NCBI GenBank assembly: GCA_019022495.1
Contig: JAFEKR010000005.1
Location: forward strand, 744,001 to 808,000
Direction: 5' to 3'
From: Epichloe hybrida
Taxonomy: Eukaryota; Ascomycota; Sordariomycetes; Hypocreales; Clavicipitaceae
DNA: 64,000 nucleotides
Below, in pieces: positions 12,979-22,700 of this stretch. Every line of letters begins with the position of its first letter. The stretch's first letter is position 1. The notes beneath the pieces are model-generated. The model had not been told where the DNA came from and searched no databases. It was given only the letters and a program-made list of their open reading frames with translations. A program made the position numbers and the translations under genes.

Positions 12979-15246
12979 TTAGCCCTCTCTGCCGGTCCAT
13001 TGTCGCGCCGAAGCTTCGACGAGCTGCTTGGACAGCAACGCGAGCATCTCGGCACAATCTTCGATACACGCTCTCTTTGCGCCTGCGTCGTTCTCGTCAA
13101 GCCTCTCCAGCAGCTCAAGAAGGCCCGTCGATCTGGTGCGAATTGTTCCCAGGAAATCGACCGTCTCCGAAATGGTCCCGTTGACACTCGAGTAATACAA
13201 CAAGGCTCTGCCCGAGGGACAGGGGGGGTCATGCTGCTGATCAGAAGCTTGGACGGCCCTGAGCCTCTCGGCGACTTGTTCCAGGCCCGCAATGTCTCGA
13301 GAAAATCCTTGCATCGCGTGCGTCACACGAGTCAGACTGGCTGCCATGGCAGGAATGAATTCCGCCGCGACGCGGTTCTGCGTTTCGGAGAAGATGCGCT
13401 GCTTCTGTGCCGTGAGCTGTGGCTCCCCGTGTGCCTCGGCAGACGTCAGGGTCCTGCCCAAGCAGCTGACGTCGTTCTGGTAGATGGTTTGCAAGCTGAC
13501 GGCCCTGTACACGTTGGAGACACTACTGTCATAGCCCTGCTGAAGGAGAGGATCGGCGAATTGCCGGGCTTGCAATTTGCCAACCAGGTATGAGGCCATC
13601 TTGTCTCGAATCGCGGGCAGTCGCAGATGCGAGACAGCCTGCAGATCAGCCGTCGCGTCCCGCCCTGCCCGGCTCATTATGATCTTTGCGCCGCCTGGAT
13701 GAAAGCGCAGGTATGGCGTGGCGTCGTAGACGAAGCCCTGCGCCGCGAACCAGAAACCGTTGGTGACATTGCAGTGATTTGCGAGTTCAGAGACGGGCAA
13801 GAGTGGCAGGGATGGCCTGTGATGGGCTTCAACAGTGCGATGGCATGTGTCTGCGTCGCCATCGTCGAAATTGCGATTCTCGGCCGAGCCACGACCTGCA
13901 GCTCCGTTAATACCGCAGGCGTGAGCCGCCCCGTTGCAAGGCCGCTGGCGCCGCGATGCCTCCAGTTCGTTGTTGACCTTGACCCACGGTTCCTCGTGTG
14001 CCTGGCCCTTGAAGCCAGCATTTGTAGCGCTCCGGCCCGTCTCGAAAGCTATGGGCAGGAACGCGTACACCTTGCGACGATGCAGACCCAGGAGGCCGTC
14101 CTGCCCACTATATGCCTCCTTCAACTCGCTCCACGACCGGCTAAGCGACGCATCGCCGGCTTTCTGAACGAAATCCGACACCGGAATGGCGCCAACCGCT
14201 TCGATAAACGCGACCCAGTTTGGCGGGTACGTTCGACGTACCTTGAGGACCTCCTCGCCAATGGTTGAGTTATAGTCAACCCTCCCGACAAACGCGTCCA
14301 TCATGTGGAACATGGGCGAGGCCATCCCCCCGGGCCCAGGCACCTCGGGTCGCAGGGGCATCGCCAATAGGCTTACCGTCGTGGTCCAGACGACTGGGTC
14401 TAGATGCGGCCGTCGTGCTGAGCTGGCGCTGATCTTCATCATGGTGCGTCGTCCAATCTTGCGCAGTTGCTCCGTCATCTTGCCCAGGACCATGGCGAGT
14501 CGGGCGGCATCTCGCGCAAGCATTGCCGATTGTGCATCGACTACACAGTTGAGCAGTGGCGTGGCCTCGGCCAGGATCTCGGCCTGGACCAGATAGAAGA
14601 CGTGCTCTTCCGTGTTGTCGACGGTTGGGACGAGCAGGTGTAGGTCCTCGGCGCGCAGCGTCTCGTCTGCAGTACCGCGCACACGCTTCCAATTGTACAC
14701 GACCAAATCGATGTATGATAAGCCGGCGGCCTTGCGCCCCAACCGACTCGTCACCTGCGACCAAGGCTCTTGTATACATGGCGGTAGAGCGGCCGGCTGC
14801 TCCCCTTCGCCCCGCTCGAGGTGCACGCAAGCATGTGCAAGTATGGACAGGAGCATCGAGGCACGGAGCAGATATCTTTCGGGCAACCTCTCTGCCGTGG
14901 CCTGCAGGACGGGCATGACGTCGAGCGCCTCCCGAAGGCCTTGATCCTTGATCAAGCGCGGCAGGGCGGCAGCGGTGGTATCCCACTTGCGAAAACCCGG
15001 GGGCATGCTCTGCAGAGGAGGTTGAATTGGCATGAATCCTGCCTTGAAGGACAAGAAGCCAGAGTTCTCGTGGCCACAGAGGCCGTTGATGGTCTCGGCA
15101 TACCGGATGACAGCTTCACAGGGGCTTGGAGTTGCCAGAGTCGACAATTGTTGTGGTTGCGGCGCCCCAAGAGGGCAAATCCTGTCAGACTCGACACGAT
15201 CTTGGTATTGGAACAGCAATGGCTTTTCGACATTCTGATGGGCCAT
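12979..15246 (-). CDS. Indoleamine 2,3-dioxygenase-like / cytochrome b5 fusion protein
   Basis: 755 residues, one uninterrupted frame, stop TAA at 12979-12981. Met at 15246 is chosen over one 50 codons upstream because its context (CACCATGG) is near-ideal and a TATA box lies about 110 bp upstream. Residues ~1-415 resemble the IDO/PrnB haem superfamily: LDPVVW (282-287), a RRTYPP box (337-342) matching the RRYMPP region of IDOs, the following DFVQKAGDA, and proximal haem-ligand candidate His389 in LHRRKVYAF. Residues ~479-560 form a cytochrome b5 domain with HPGG (516-519) and second axial His540, spaced 24. Residues ~560-755 are helical and unrecognised. No signal peptide or membrane segment is seen, so it is probably cytosolic. 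Inferred role: haem oxygenation of an indole or related substrate, with electrons supplied by the fused b5. The substrate is unknown; residues matching the Phe/Arg that hold tryptophan in IDO1 appear absent. Composition is unlike the RIP surroundings. Confidence 0.88.
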   Translation of the reverse strand: MAHQNVEKPLLFQYQDRVESDRICPLGAPQPQQLSTLATPSPCEAVIRYAETINGLCGHENSGFLSFKAGFMPIQPPLQSMPPGFRKWDTTAAALPRLIKDQGLREALDVMPVLQATAERLPERYLLRASMLLSILAHACVHLERGEGEQPAALPPCIQEPWSQVTSRLGRKAAGLSYIDLVVYNWKRVRGTADETLRAEDLHLLVPTVDNTEEHVFYLVQAEILAEATPLLNCVVDAQSAMLARDAARLAMVLGKMTEQLRKIGRRTMMKISASSARRPHLDPVVWTTTVSLLAMPLRPEVPGPGGMASPMFHMMDAFVGRVDYNSTIGEEVLKVRRTYPPNWVAFIEAVGAIPVSDFVQKAGDASLSRSWSELKEAYSGQDGLLGLHRRKVYAFLPIAFETGRSATNAGFKGQAHEEPWVKVNNELEASRRQRPCNGAAHACGINGAAGRGSAENRNFDDGDADTCHRTVEAHHRPSLPLLPVSELANHCNVTNGFWFAAQGFVYDATPYLRFHPGGAKIIMSRAGRDATADLQAVSHLRLPAIRDKMASYLVGKLQARQFADPLLQQGYDSSVSNVYRAVSLQTIYQNDVSCLGRTLTSAEAHGEPQLTAQKQRIFSETQNRVAAEFIPAMAASLTRVTHAMQGFSRDIAGLEQVAERLRAVQASDQQHDPPCPSGRALLYYSSVNGTISETVDFLGTIRTRSTGLLELLERLDENDAGAKRACIEDCAEMLALLSKQLVEASARQWTGREG

Positions 15247-15353
15247 GGTGCTTTTTATGCAGCCGAATGAAGACGTTCTTGCGAGATTTGTTCCCTTGGT
15301 TTCCAATGTCAGTGCCGTAGTAGGGCGAGGCGACCCAAGACTTGGCCCATTAC

Positions 15354-15362
15354 CTTTATATA
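15354..15362 (-). promoter_or_regulatory. TATA box of the dioxygenase-b5 gene
   Basis: The minus strand reads TATATAAAG, 108 bp upstream of the chosen ATG at 15246. It lies between that ATG and a longer in-frame Met at 15396, which argues against the longer start. Confidence 0.5.
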
Positions 15363-15687
15363 GTTTTTTTTCTTGCAAGCACTCTGGACGCTGCAATGGA
15401 TGACCACCATCTTCCTATCGGCCGGCAGGGACTGCGATCCTACGCGAACCTTAATTGTGTAGATATGGATGATTCATGATCCGGCAGATTGCAGGAGAGT
15501 TTCCCATCTTTGGCGGCCATGCCTTTAATAGGCTATACCAACCAGAGAGATTTTTTCTTACTCACGTCTGAAACTGCAGAATCCAGATCAAGTCCGGCCT
15601 GATCCAGGACACCGATGCGGAAGTTAGCATTCCACGCCTGGGGCGCCGTTCGTACGGGACGGACATGTCGACGATGCCTGGGCCGGG

Positions 15688-15728
15688 CTGTTTGTTCTGT
15701 TTCTGTTCTTGTTTCTGTTCTTGTTTTG
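15688..15728. repeat. Short tandem repeat, TTTCTGTTCTTG unit
   Basis: About three imperfect copies of a 12-bp pyrimidine-rich unit, about 440 bp upstream of the gene start. On the gene strand it is an A/G-rich tract. Confidence 0.6.
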
Positions 15729-16600
15729 TACCAAGTCGCTGGATCCCGTCATTGACGCTTGCCTGTCACGAAAGGGACTCGTCGGCCGGGCAGATTGTTT
15801 CTCTCGAGTCTCGACGCTAGCAACGGCACGAGGCATTTCGACCGGCCGCGACGTTTTTTTGGAGGCCGGCAACACGTTTTTCGATGCCATACCACGAGGG
15901 TGGGTTTTGAGCGAATCTGCCGACGCATCCCCAGGCACCCACCATTTGATGTCCGGCCCTTGGCACACCTAGTTTAGGGTCTATGTAATCCACGAGTTGG
16001 TGAATTTGTATACGACGGCCACTTTATACTGTCTTTTATGCCTGTTATACACTTTATAAGTAAACTACGTAAAGTATATAGTTTATGCCTAGGAAATAGT
16101 AGATTTTTCTCTTTTCTTAGTATCTAATTCCTTTATAGGTCTTCATATAGCCAATGAGGGGGAATATAGTATTTAGATGATTTAGATAAAATTCGATAAA
16201 TCTTTATGGAACTTAGCTAACAAGAATGGCCAGCGCGTCTACTTACATCCATTTTACATACGCGCAAAGTTTGCATGAGCCGCACACCTCTACACGAATT
16301 TTACACTCGCTTTAAGCCCTACACGGGGCAGCCAAATAGTCTTAACGCATGTTAGTAATGCTATCTCCTTGGCTGTTGAACCTTATGGGTCTGTTGGGCT
16401 CGCAAATTCTATGTATCTCTAGTTTACTTTTTTCTAATCGAATACATATGGACCCTAGTTTAGGTGACTTCACAAGGTGGACAATAGTTAAGGAGATAGG
16501 GATGCTCACACTAGTAAGGGATACTACATAGTCTTAGTAGACTACACGCAATACAAGGTACTGCTTACACAGCTGCACTATGCCCTAGGGCTAAGACCCC

Positions 16601-16818
16601 GTGCAGATGTGAGGATACCAACAAAAATTAGCCCTATTAGGCAAAATAAGCTTAAAATTTAACTAAACAGCCTAATATAATACAAATTGTGTAAATCCTA
16701 CTAGGAACTTATTTTTGTTTTGCTTATAATACTTAATGCTTCATATTATACCCTCTAGCGTGTAAAACAAATGAAGTTAAACCTAGGATAAATCTTTCAT
16801 TTATCCTCACATCTGCAC
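16601..16818. mobile_element. MITE-like element with perfect 17-bp terminal inverted repeats
   Basis: GTGCAGATGTGAGGATA at 16601-16617 is the exact reverse complement of 16802-16818. The 218-bp interior is AT-rich, has no coding capacity and contains further inverted matches (a GCAAAATAAG-type arm near 16640 against one near 16720), so it could fold as a long hairpin. Both sides are flanked by C-runs, so the TSD is unclear (possibly CCC). Size and termini suit a non-autonomous DNA transposon. The superfamily is undetermined. Confidence 0.65.
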
Positions 16819-17298
16819 CCCACTGTACCTTATTTCGTGCTGCACTAAGCCACAGAAAGATCCATCATTAGCCTGCTGCCCCTACTTTTATGCCTCTTGT
16901 AGAACCAAACAGGTATTAGACTATATCTTCAGGGGCCTCGGATTATGCGCCGGAGGCTCGTGTGGCCACGTGCCAGAACTCTGTCACGTCGCCAAATCTT
17001 CGACCGAGCTGCTACCCACCATGCGCAGCAGCGCCAGGGTGCCAATGTCCTCATTGAGTAGGCGGCAAAGAGCTTAAGCATTTGACAAAGATAATCAGTA
17101 TAGTCCGTATTGGTGCGAATTCAGTTTTACATTACGTCTCTGGTCATTCCGGACCAGAGCCAATTAAATCGCGTATTTCATTCGTACCGCGTTTACTATA
17201 ATAATATCTATTAGGCTCACGGGGCCACAGAGCAGGGGCGATTTGCGCTAGTGGTCCTGCGATTAAAATCGCGCATGACAGTTAACAGCGATTAGTAT
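16819..17298. other. Intergenic, non-RIP, no gene seen
   Basis: Moderate GC with CpA/TpG retained, no supported open frame. It ends where the C1 LTR begins (TATTGAAATG at 17299). Confidence 0.5.
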
Positions 17299-17754
17299 TA
17301 TTGAAATGTAGGGAGCTAGTTGCCAGCTGGCAACAGCTGTACAGGTGCAAGCTCTACGGTTAGGGACTGATAGGGCTGCAACGTTAAATTAATTAACGTA
17401 ACATAACGAAAGGTTATAGTAGTTATTAACTAATAGAATTTAATCTAGATTACTTTTATAATATTTTATAGAGTAATAGAATTAATTTTAAATATGTTAT
17501 ACAGGTAATACACCTGTTATTAGTTAAGAGGACTAGCTATCTAGCTAGTTAAAAATATCTTCTTTCTCTTATAGACCTACTAACTATATTAGTAAATCCA
17601 GGCCACTAATAAGGTCTTATAGGCTACTTTTGATTTTCCACAAAATTCATTTATATATAAAAATCAAAAAATCAACTCACTACTATACTAGCTAGCAACC
17701 TGTATACACTAACTTTTAGTCCTAAAAATAACCTTATATAAAAAGAAAGCCTTA
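17299..17754 (-). repeat. C1 copia LTR, left part (interrupted)
   Basis: Minus-oriented LTR of the copia C family, matching the solo LTR at 46830-47589 and the C2 LTRs. It is split after CCTTA (17750-17754) by element A1 and resumes at 33871. Without the insertion it is about 760 bp, the same as the solo copy. Confidence 0.9.
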
Positions 17755-18042
17755 TGTTAGTTACACAGGGTATTGAATTCAATGTAATAAGGTTATGAGC
17801 CCGAAGAATAGTATTATCATTGATTATCTATTCTAGGCTGCGTTGTGTATATATAAGAAAGAGAAGTCAAAAGCTAGAATCCGTAATAATAGAAGAAAAG
17901 GGGGCCGCGCGTTTATAGCCCTATATTTCCTAGCTAATTAACAGGCTAGGTTATAGGTCACGTGTAGGGCCCGCGCGCGGCCTAAGCTTTTACTAGGTAA
18001 TTACAGCTACGACGCGAAATTGATATTACCTTTATTCTAACA
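17755..18042 (-). repeat. A1 left LTR (3' LTR)
   Basis: 288 bp. It carries the family's CpG-rich palindromic patch (GGGCCCGCGCGCGG, about 17967-17980), kept despite RIP around it. Equal in length to the right copy at 33583-33870. Confidence 0.92.
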
Positions 18043-18371
18043 CTAGAACCTCTCTCTTTTAATATGATTATTAACGCGCGATATTAATCATAGAAATGAA
18101 AAAGAAAAGTAAATTAATAATTTAATTAATAAGGGATGTAAGGAAAAGAACTTATAGCTTATCTTAGCGTGTGGTAGCTAATAAAAGGGAAATAATAATC
18201 TTGCTCGGCCTGTGAGCCTGTGTAAGGATAAGTGGATTCCTTCTAAATCCCTTCTTTTCCTTAAAATAACACATATCCCGCGCCGTAGCGCGTATACGAC
18301 GTCTTCCCCCTTCTAATGCAACAGCTTCCTCCTCCTACGCACCGCCACTGATTTCTGTGGTGGTCCTCCGG

Positions 18372-19236
18372 ATACTTCCCGTTGTATCCGTGGAAGGGGT
18401 GGTATAGTCTTCAGGAAGTGAGAGAGTGGCTTTATAAGGAGTAGCCTTGAGGTCTATTATTCCCTCTAATCTTCCTCTCCCTTATATTAGGGAGGAGGAA
18501 GTGTAGTTCTTTAGGCTATACTAACAAAGGTAATATTAGCCCTAGGTAGTTAAGGTTAACTCTATTAGTAATACTCTTACTTAGGGGTATTATTAGTAGT
18601 GTTATTAGGGTGGTTTTACTAAATTATCTTAGGCGGAGGTATAGGCAAGGGTGTTACCTATAGATGCTTATAAATAGCATCCTTTAGTGCCCTTAATTCT
18701 AGATTAATTAACCTTCTTATAGGAGATTAGCTTATTAATCCCTTTAATAGTAATTATACTAAGAGGTAGGGTAAAGGGGTTAGTTATTAGGATCTTATAT
18801 TACTATTATCTAATAGATTACGGAAGAATTCTTTATTTTATAGGTTCTTCTAGAACTATATATACTTCTTCCTAGCCTCTTTAATTTCTTTAAGAGTTTA
18901 AAATTAAAATTCTTCCTAGTTTACTACTTCTTTAAGGTTATTTACTATCTTTATACCTTTTTTAATAGTTATATATACTTTATTATAAAGAAGATAGTCT
19001 TAAAGTCTATTCTAGGAAAGGTCTTTCCTATTTATAAACTTATCTCTTAACTATCTATAAAAGTTATTACTAAATTTAAAGAATAGTGTTTTTCTAAATA
19101 ACCTTTACTCCTTATATTATTTAGTCTTTATAAGGATATAAAGACTAATTTCCTTAGGTATTATTATCTCTTTGTGTTTAGAGCTCTTTATTTATTAAAA
19201 CAGTTTTTTATAATATATTATTTAAGTCTTATAAAG
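18372..19236 (-). pseudogene. A1-specific degraded lysine-rich reading frame (distal part)
   Basis: This segment and 33020-33390 are absent from the other A copies. Read on the minus strand across the copia B insertion, one frame gives long runs of Lys/Leu/Glu-rich, probably helical sequence with TAG/TAA stops, ending near 18800. No known domain is recognised. It may be a private gag-like or passenger ORF of the non-autonomous element. Confidence 0.4.
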
Positions 19237-19426
19237 TGTGGGTATCTACAGGATACTAGTGACCTACGCGTAGGGTTTTCGGGGTAGACTAAAGTGTACG
19301 TAATCATTATATATTCTAGTCTATTTAAGTAAGTAAAAGAGGGATTAAATAGAAGCAAAGAGGGTGCGCTATTTATTATAGGAAAAGGGGCCTTAATTAG
19401 GGTTATTAGCGAAGAGGCTATATATG
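19237..19426 (-). repeat. Copia B 3' LTR, first part
   Basis: Matches 32715-32905 closely. It is interrupted by G2 after ATATATG and resumes at 25984-26096. The 94-codon minus open frame at 19218-19502 crosses this LTR and the G2 LTR and is not a gene. Confidence 0.9.
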
Positions 19427-19615
19427 TGAGGCCCCACTCATAACACGGGTGCACTCCGCTAGCGCACCACGCTATAGGGCTAGGTCCACGTAACACTAGC
19501 AAGCCACTAGCTATAAGTTAGTAACTTGCATATATAACACACTTAGACCTAGTAAGCTTTAGTTAATATATAAACACCCCTATACCTCTTACCTAGCTAT
19601 TCCTTTATTCTTATA
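19427..19615 (+). repeat. G2 5' LTR
   Basis: 189 bp, begins TGAGGCCCC and ends TTCTTATA (CA mutated to TA at the terminus). Equal in length to the 3' LTR. Confidence 0.92.
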
Positions 19616-19739
19616 ATTTTAAAGCTTCTCCTACTAGCTACCTAAGAGTAATATAGGGGGGAGAATAACCTAATCTACTAGAACTATACTATATATTACT
19701 TAGGATTAGCTAGATAATAGTAATACTATAGCTAGGGAT

Positions 19740-22700
19740 ATACTATGTTTTATAACCTTATCTAAAGCTATACCCTTTACTATAATAGTAAAAGAGGTAG
19801 TAGTTAAGGAGTGAATTACCTAGCTTAAGTAACTTAAGTAACTATAGGATTAAGAAAAGGAGCTTACTAACTTAATATAATCTTATAGAGAACTAGTAAA
19901 AAGGGGCTAAAAGGATAGTTTATCCTTAAGCCTTAGTAGCTAAGAAGTTAAGGTCTGAAATATTATAAAACTCTAATACCTTATAAACCTATAAAAGCAT
20001 AAGATATAGCTTAATAACCTTAACTATACCTTTAAGGGGGTAAAGAAGAAGTATTACTAGGATAACCAAAAAATCCTCTTTATACTTAACTATATATATA
20101 TAAACTATTAGGCTAGATAGGACTAATATATTAAAGAATAACTAGCTAATAGTTAGGATTATCCTAAGGATAACTAGGATAAGTTCTAAGACTAGACCCT
20201 TATACTGCTTAAAGACTTTATAAGCTATAATATATAAATAGCTATATAGCTAGAAAACGCAAAGCAAAAGGAGGGCTAGAGTCCTATTAAGTTTAGTATT
20301 TACTTAGATTTACTAGAGAAACACCTGGAATACGCTCTAGAAAAGACCTATGCTCTTATATTCTTTACGAAATTACTTCCTAACTTATAAGATTATATTA
20401 ACTTATACGCGGATATTACTAGTCTAACATAAGAAGATATTATATAACTTACCTAGTGATTCTAGGAGGTAATATTAAAGAATAAGCAAAAGCTAAATAA
20501 TTTAGAAGAGAAAGGGCTATATAAGGTAGCTTAACACTAAAGATATAACTCCCTATAAGGGGATTAGCTAAATAGGGACTAAAGAGATAAGGATAAGGAT
20601 AAGGAAAAGACCCTAGCTACCTATCTAAATAATAATAGACTATAAGGAAGAAAATAGTGCTTTAATTATAGTAGTATAAAGTATATTATTTATAATTATA
20701 ATAAGCTAAGGAAAGACTAGTAAGAGGGCTAGGAAAACTCCTAGAGGTAGAAGTAAAAGCCCTTACCTTTACCTTAGATACTAGGGTACTAATAGGATGC
20801 TAATTCTATATACTAGTTATTATTTATAGGCATAAAGATATTAAAATAGTAGTGAATCTTAATAGTTACGCTAAGATTAATATTATAAGTGCCTAATTCA
20901 CATAGACTTATAAGCTTAATTAGGCTAAGGCTATAGCACCTATCTTAAAGGTAGTAAGGGCTCTAATAGTTCCCTAATATAGTATCTATAAGGTGCTTAT
21001 TATAATTAAAGATTCATAGGGCAAAGAGAAAAATCTTAAGTTACTATATATAGTAGTTAATAGGGACCTAAGAGTAGAGGGAAGCCTTATATTAATTAGA
21101 ATACATATACTTACGGAAGAATGCGTATATCTCTGCTTATACTTATAAGAATAGTGGTTTAAAAAGAGAAAGGTAGCCTTTTTACTACTAACTCCCTGTA
21201 AGTTTATAAAGGTAACATATAATAAGATAATTATATATGCTATTCTAGGCGTATTAGAGAATAAGTTTATCTCTCTTAAAGATAAAGAGAAGGTAAGAGC
21301 ATATAGAACTATTAAAGATATCCTAGAGAAACTATATAAGTTTAAAGATATGTTTATATTAGATAAGGCAGGGAGCCTCCTATTAAAGAAGTTAACTAAC
21401 TATATAATTAATCTTATACTAGGAGCTACACCCCTATACAAACTAATCTATTCTCTTTCCTAAAGTAAGCTTAGAGAGCTCTAGGAATATATTAATAATA
21501 ACCTAAAGAAAGGCTAGATAAGACCCTTAAAGAGCCTAGTAGGCGTGCCTATTCTATTTATGCTAAAGAAGGATAGAACGCTCTAGCTATGCATTAACTA
21601 TTAAGGGCTTAATAAGGTAATATAGAAGAATTACTATACTCTCCCCCTAATTTTAAAGATTCTTAATTAATGCTAAGGGGCCTGTTTCTTTTCTAAGATT
21701 AATATTAAGGATGCGTACTACTAAATTTATATTAAAGAGGGTAATAAGTAGAAGATAGCTTTTTGCACGCGTTATAGGCACTATAAGTACCTTATAATGC
21801 CTTTTAGGTTAATAAATGCCCTAGCTACTTTCTAGAGTTATATCTATAAGGTGCTACATAGGCTAGTTAACACTATTTATGTGGTATATCTAGATAATAT
21901 CTTAATCTTCTCTAAGATAAAGGAGGAGCATACTAAACATATTAAGTAAGTTCTTAAACGTATAAGGTTAGTAAAATTATATGTAAAACCCTCTAAGTGC
22001 TCTTTCTATAAAGAATTAGTAGAATTCCTAGGATTTATTCTCTTTATTAATAGGATATTAATAAATACTTACTAGGTTAATATAATTAGAGAATAAAAGA
22101 AGCTAATAAGTTTTAAGGATATATAGTTATTCCTTAGGTTCTATAACTTCTATTAATGGTTTATTTATAAATACTCTAGGATTACAGCACCTCTTTATGC
22201 GCTAATAAAGGGTAGTTAAAATAGCATCTAGACTAGGAGGTTTATATTTAGAGAAAAGAAGCGGTTAGCGTTTAACTAGCTAAAAGATACCTTTTAGTAA
22301 GCGCCTTTACTCTAATACTATAACCTAAGTTAAGCGGTGTGTATTAAGATAAATACCTTAATTTTTATAATAGTAGGAATCCTATCTTAGTAGGATAATA
22401 AGGGCTATTAGTATCTAGTAGCCTTTTAGTTAAGGAAGTTTATAGACGCTAAATGTAACTATAGCATAGCTAATTAAGAGTTGCTTGCTATAGTAGAGTT
22501 ATTTAAACACTAGTAATATTATATTAAAGGTATAGGGATACCTATAGAGGTCCTATTAGACTATTATAACCTATAGACCTTTATAAGGTAGTAGAAGCTA
22601 AATAGAAGATAGGTATAATAGTATATATTCCTCTGCCCTTTTTATTTTATAATTAAGTATAGACTAGGGAAGAGTAACCCTATAGATATACTATTAAGAA

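Larger units (their letters stand above)
15247..16600. other. Intergenic, mostly non-RIP sequence upstream of the gene
   Basis: GC-richer to about 16000, then a gradual shift to AT-rich. Short open frames (15624-15968 minus, 15709-15972 plus, 16349-16531 plus) have no recognisable motif and no matching start context, so I call no gene. It holds the promoter region of the dioxygenase-b5 gene and a short T-rich tandem repeat. Confidence 0.5.

Noticed and set aside
12891..13593. Open frames of 133 and 228 codons on either strand over the 3' part of the dioxygenase-b5 gene
   Set aside because: They overlap the 755-codon gene in other phases. The gene's frame contains coherent haem and b5 motifs; these do not.
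15247..15396. N-terminal extension of the fusion protein by 50 codons
   Set aside because: A TATA box lies within it and the internal ATG has a far better Kozak context. The extension resembles no targeting peptide.
15624..15972. Two overlapping open frames upstream of the gene
   Set aside because: Opposite strands of the same GC-richer DNA, no motif, and partly made of a short T-rich tandem repeat.
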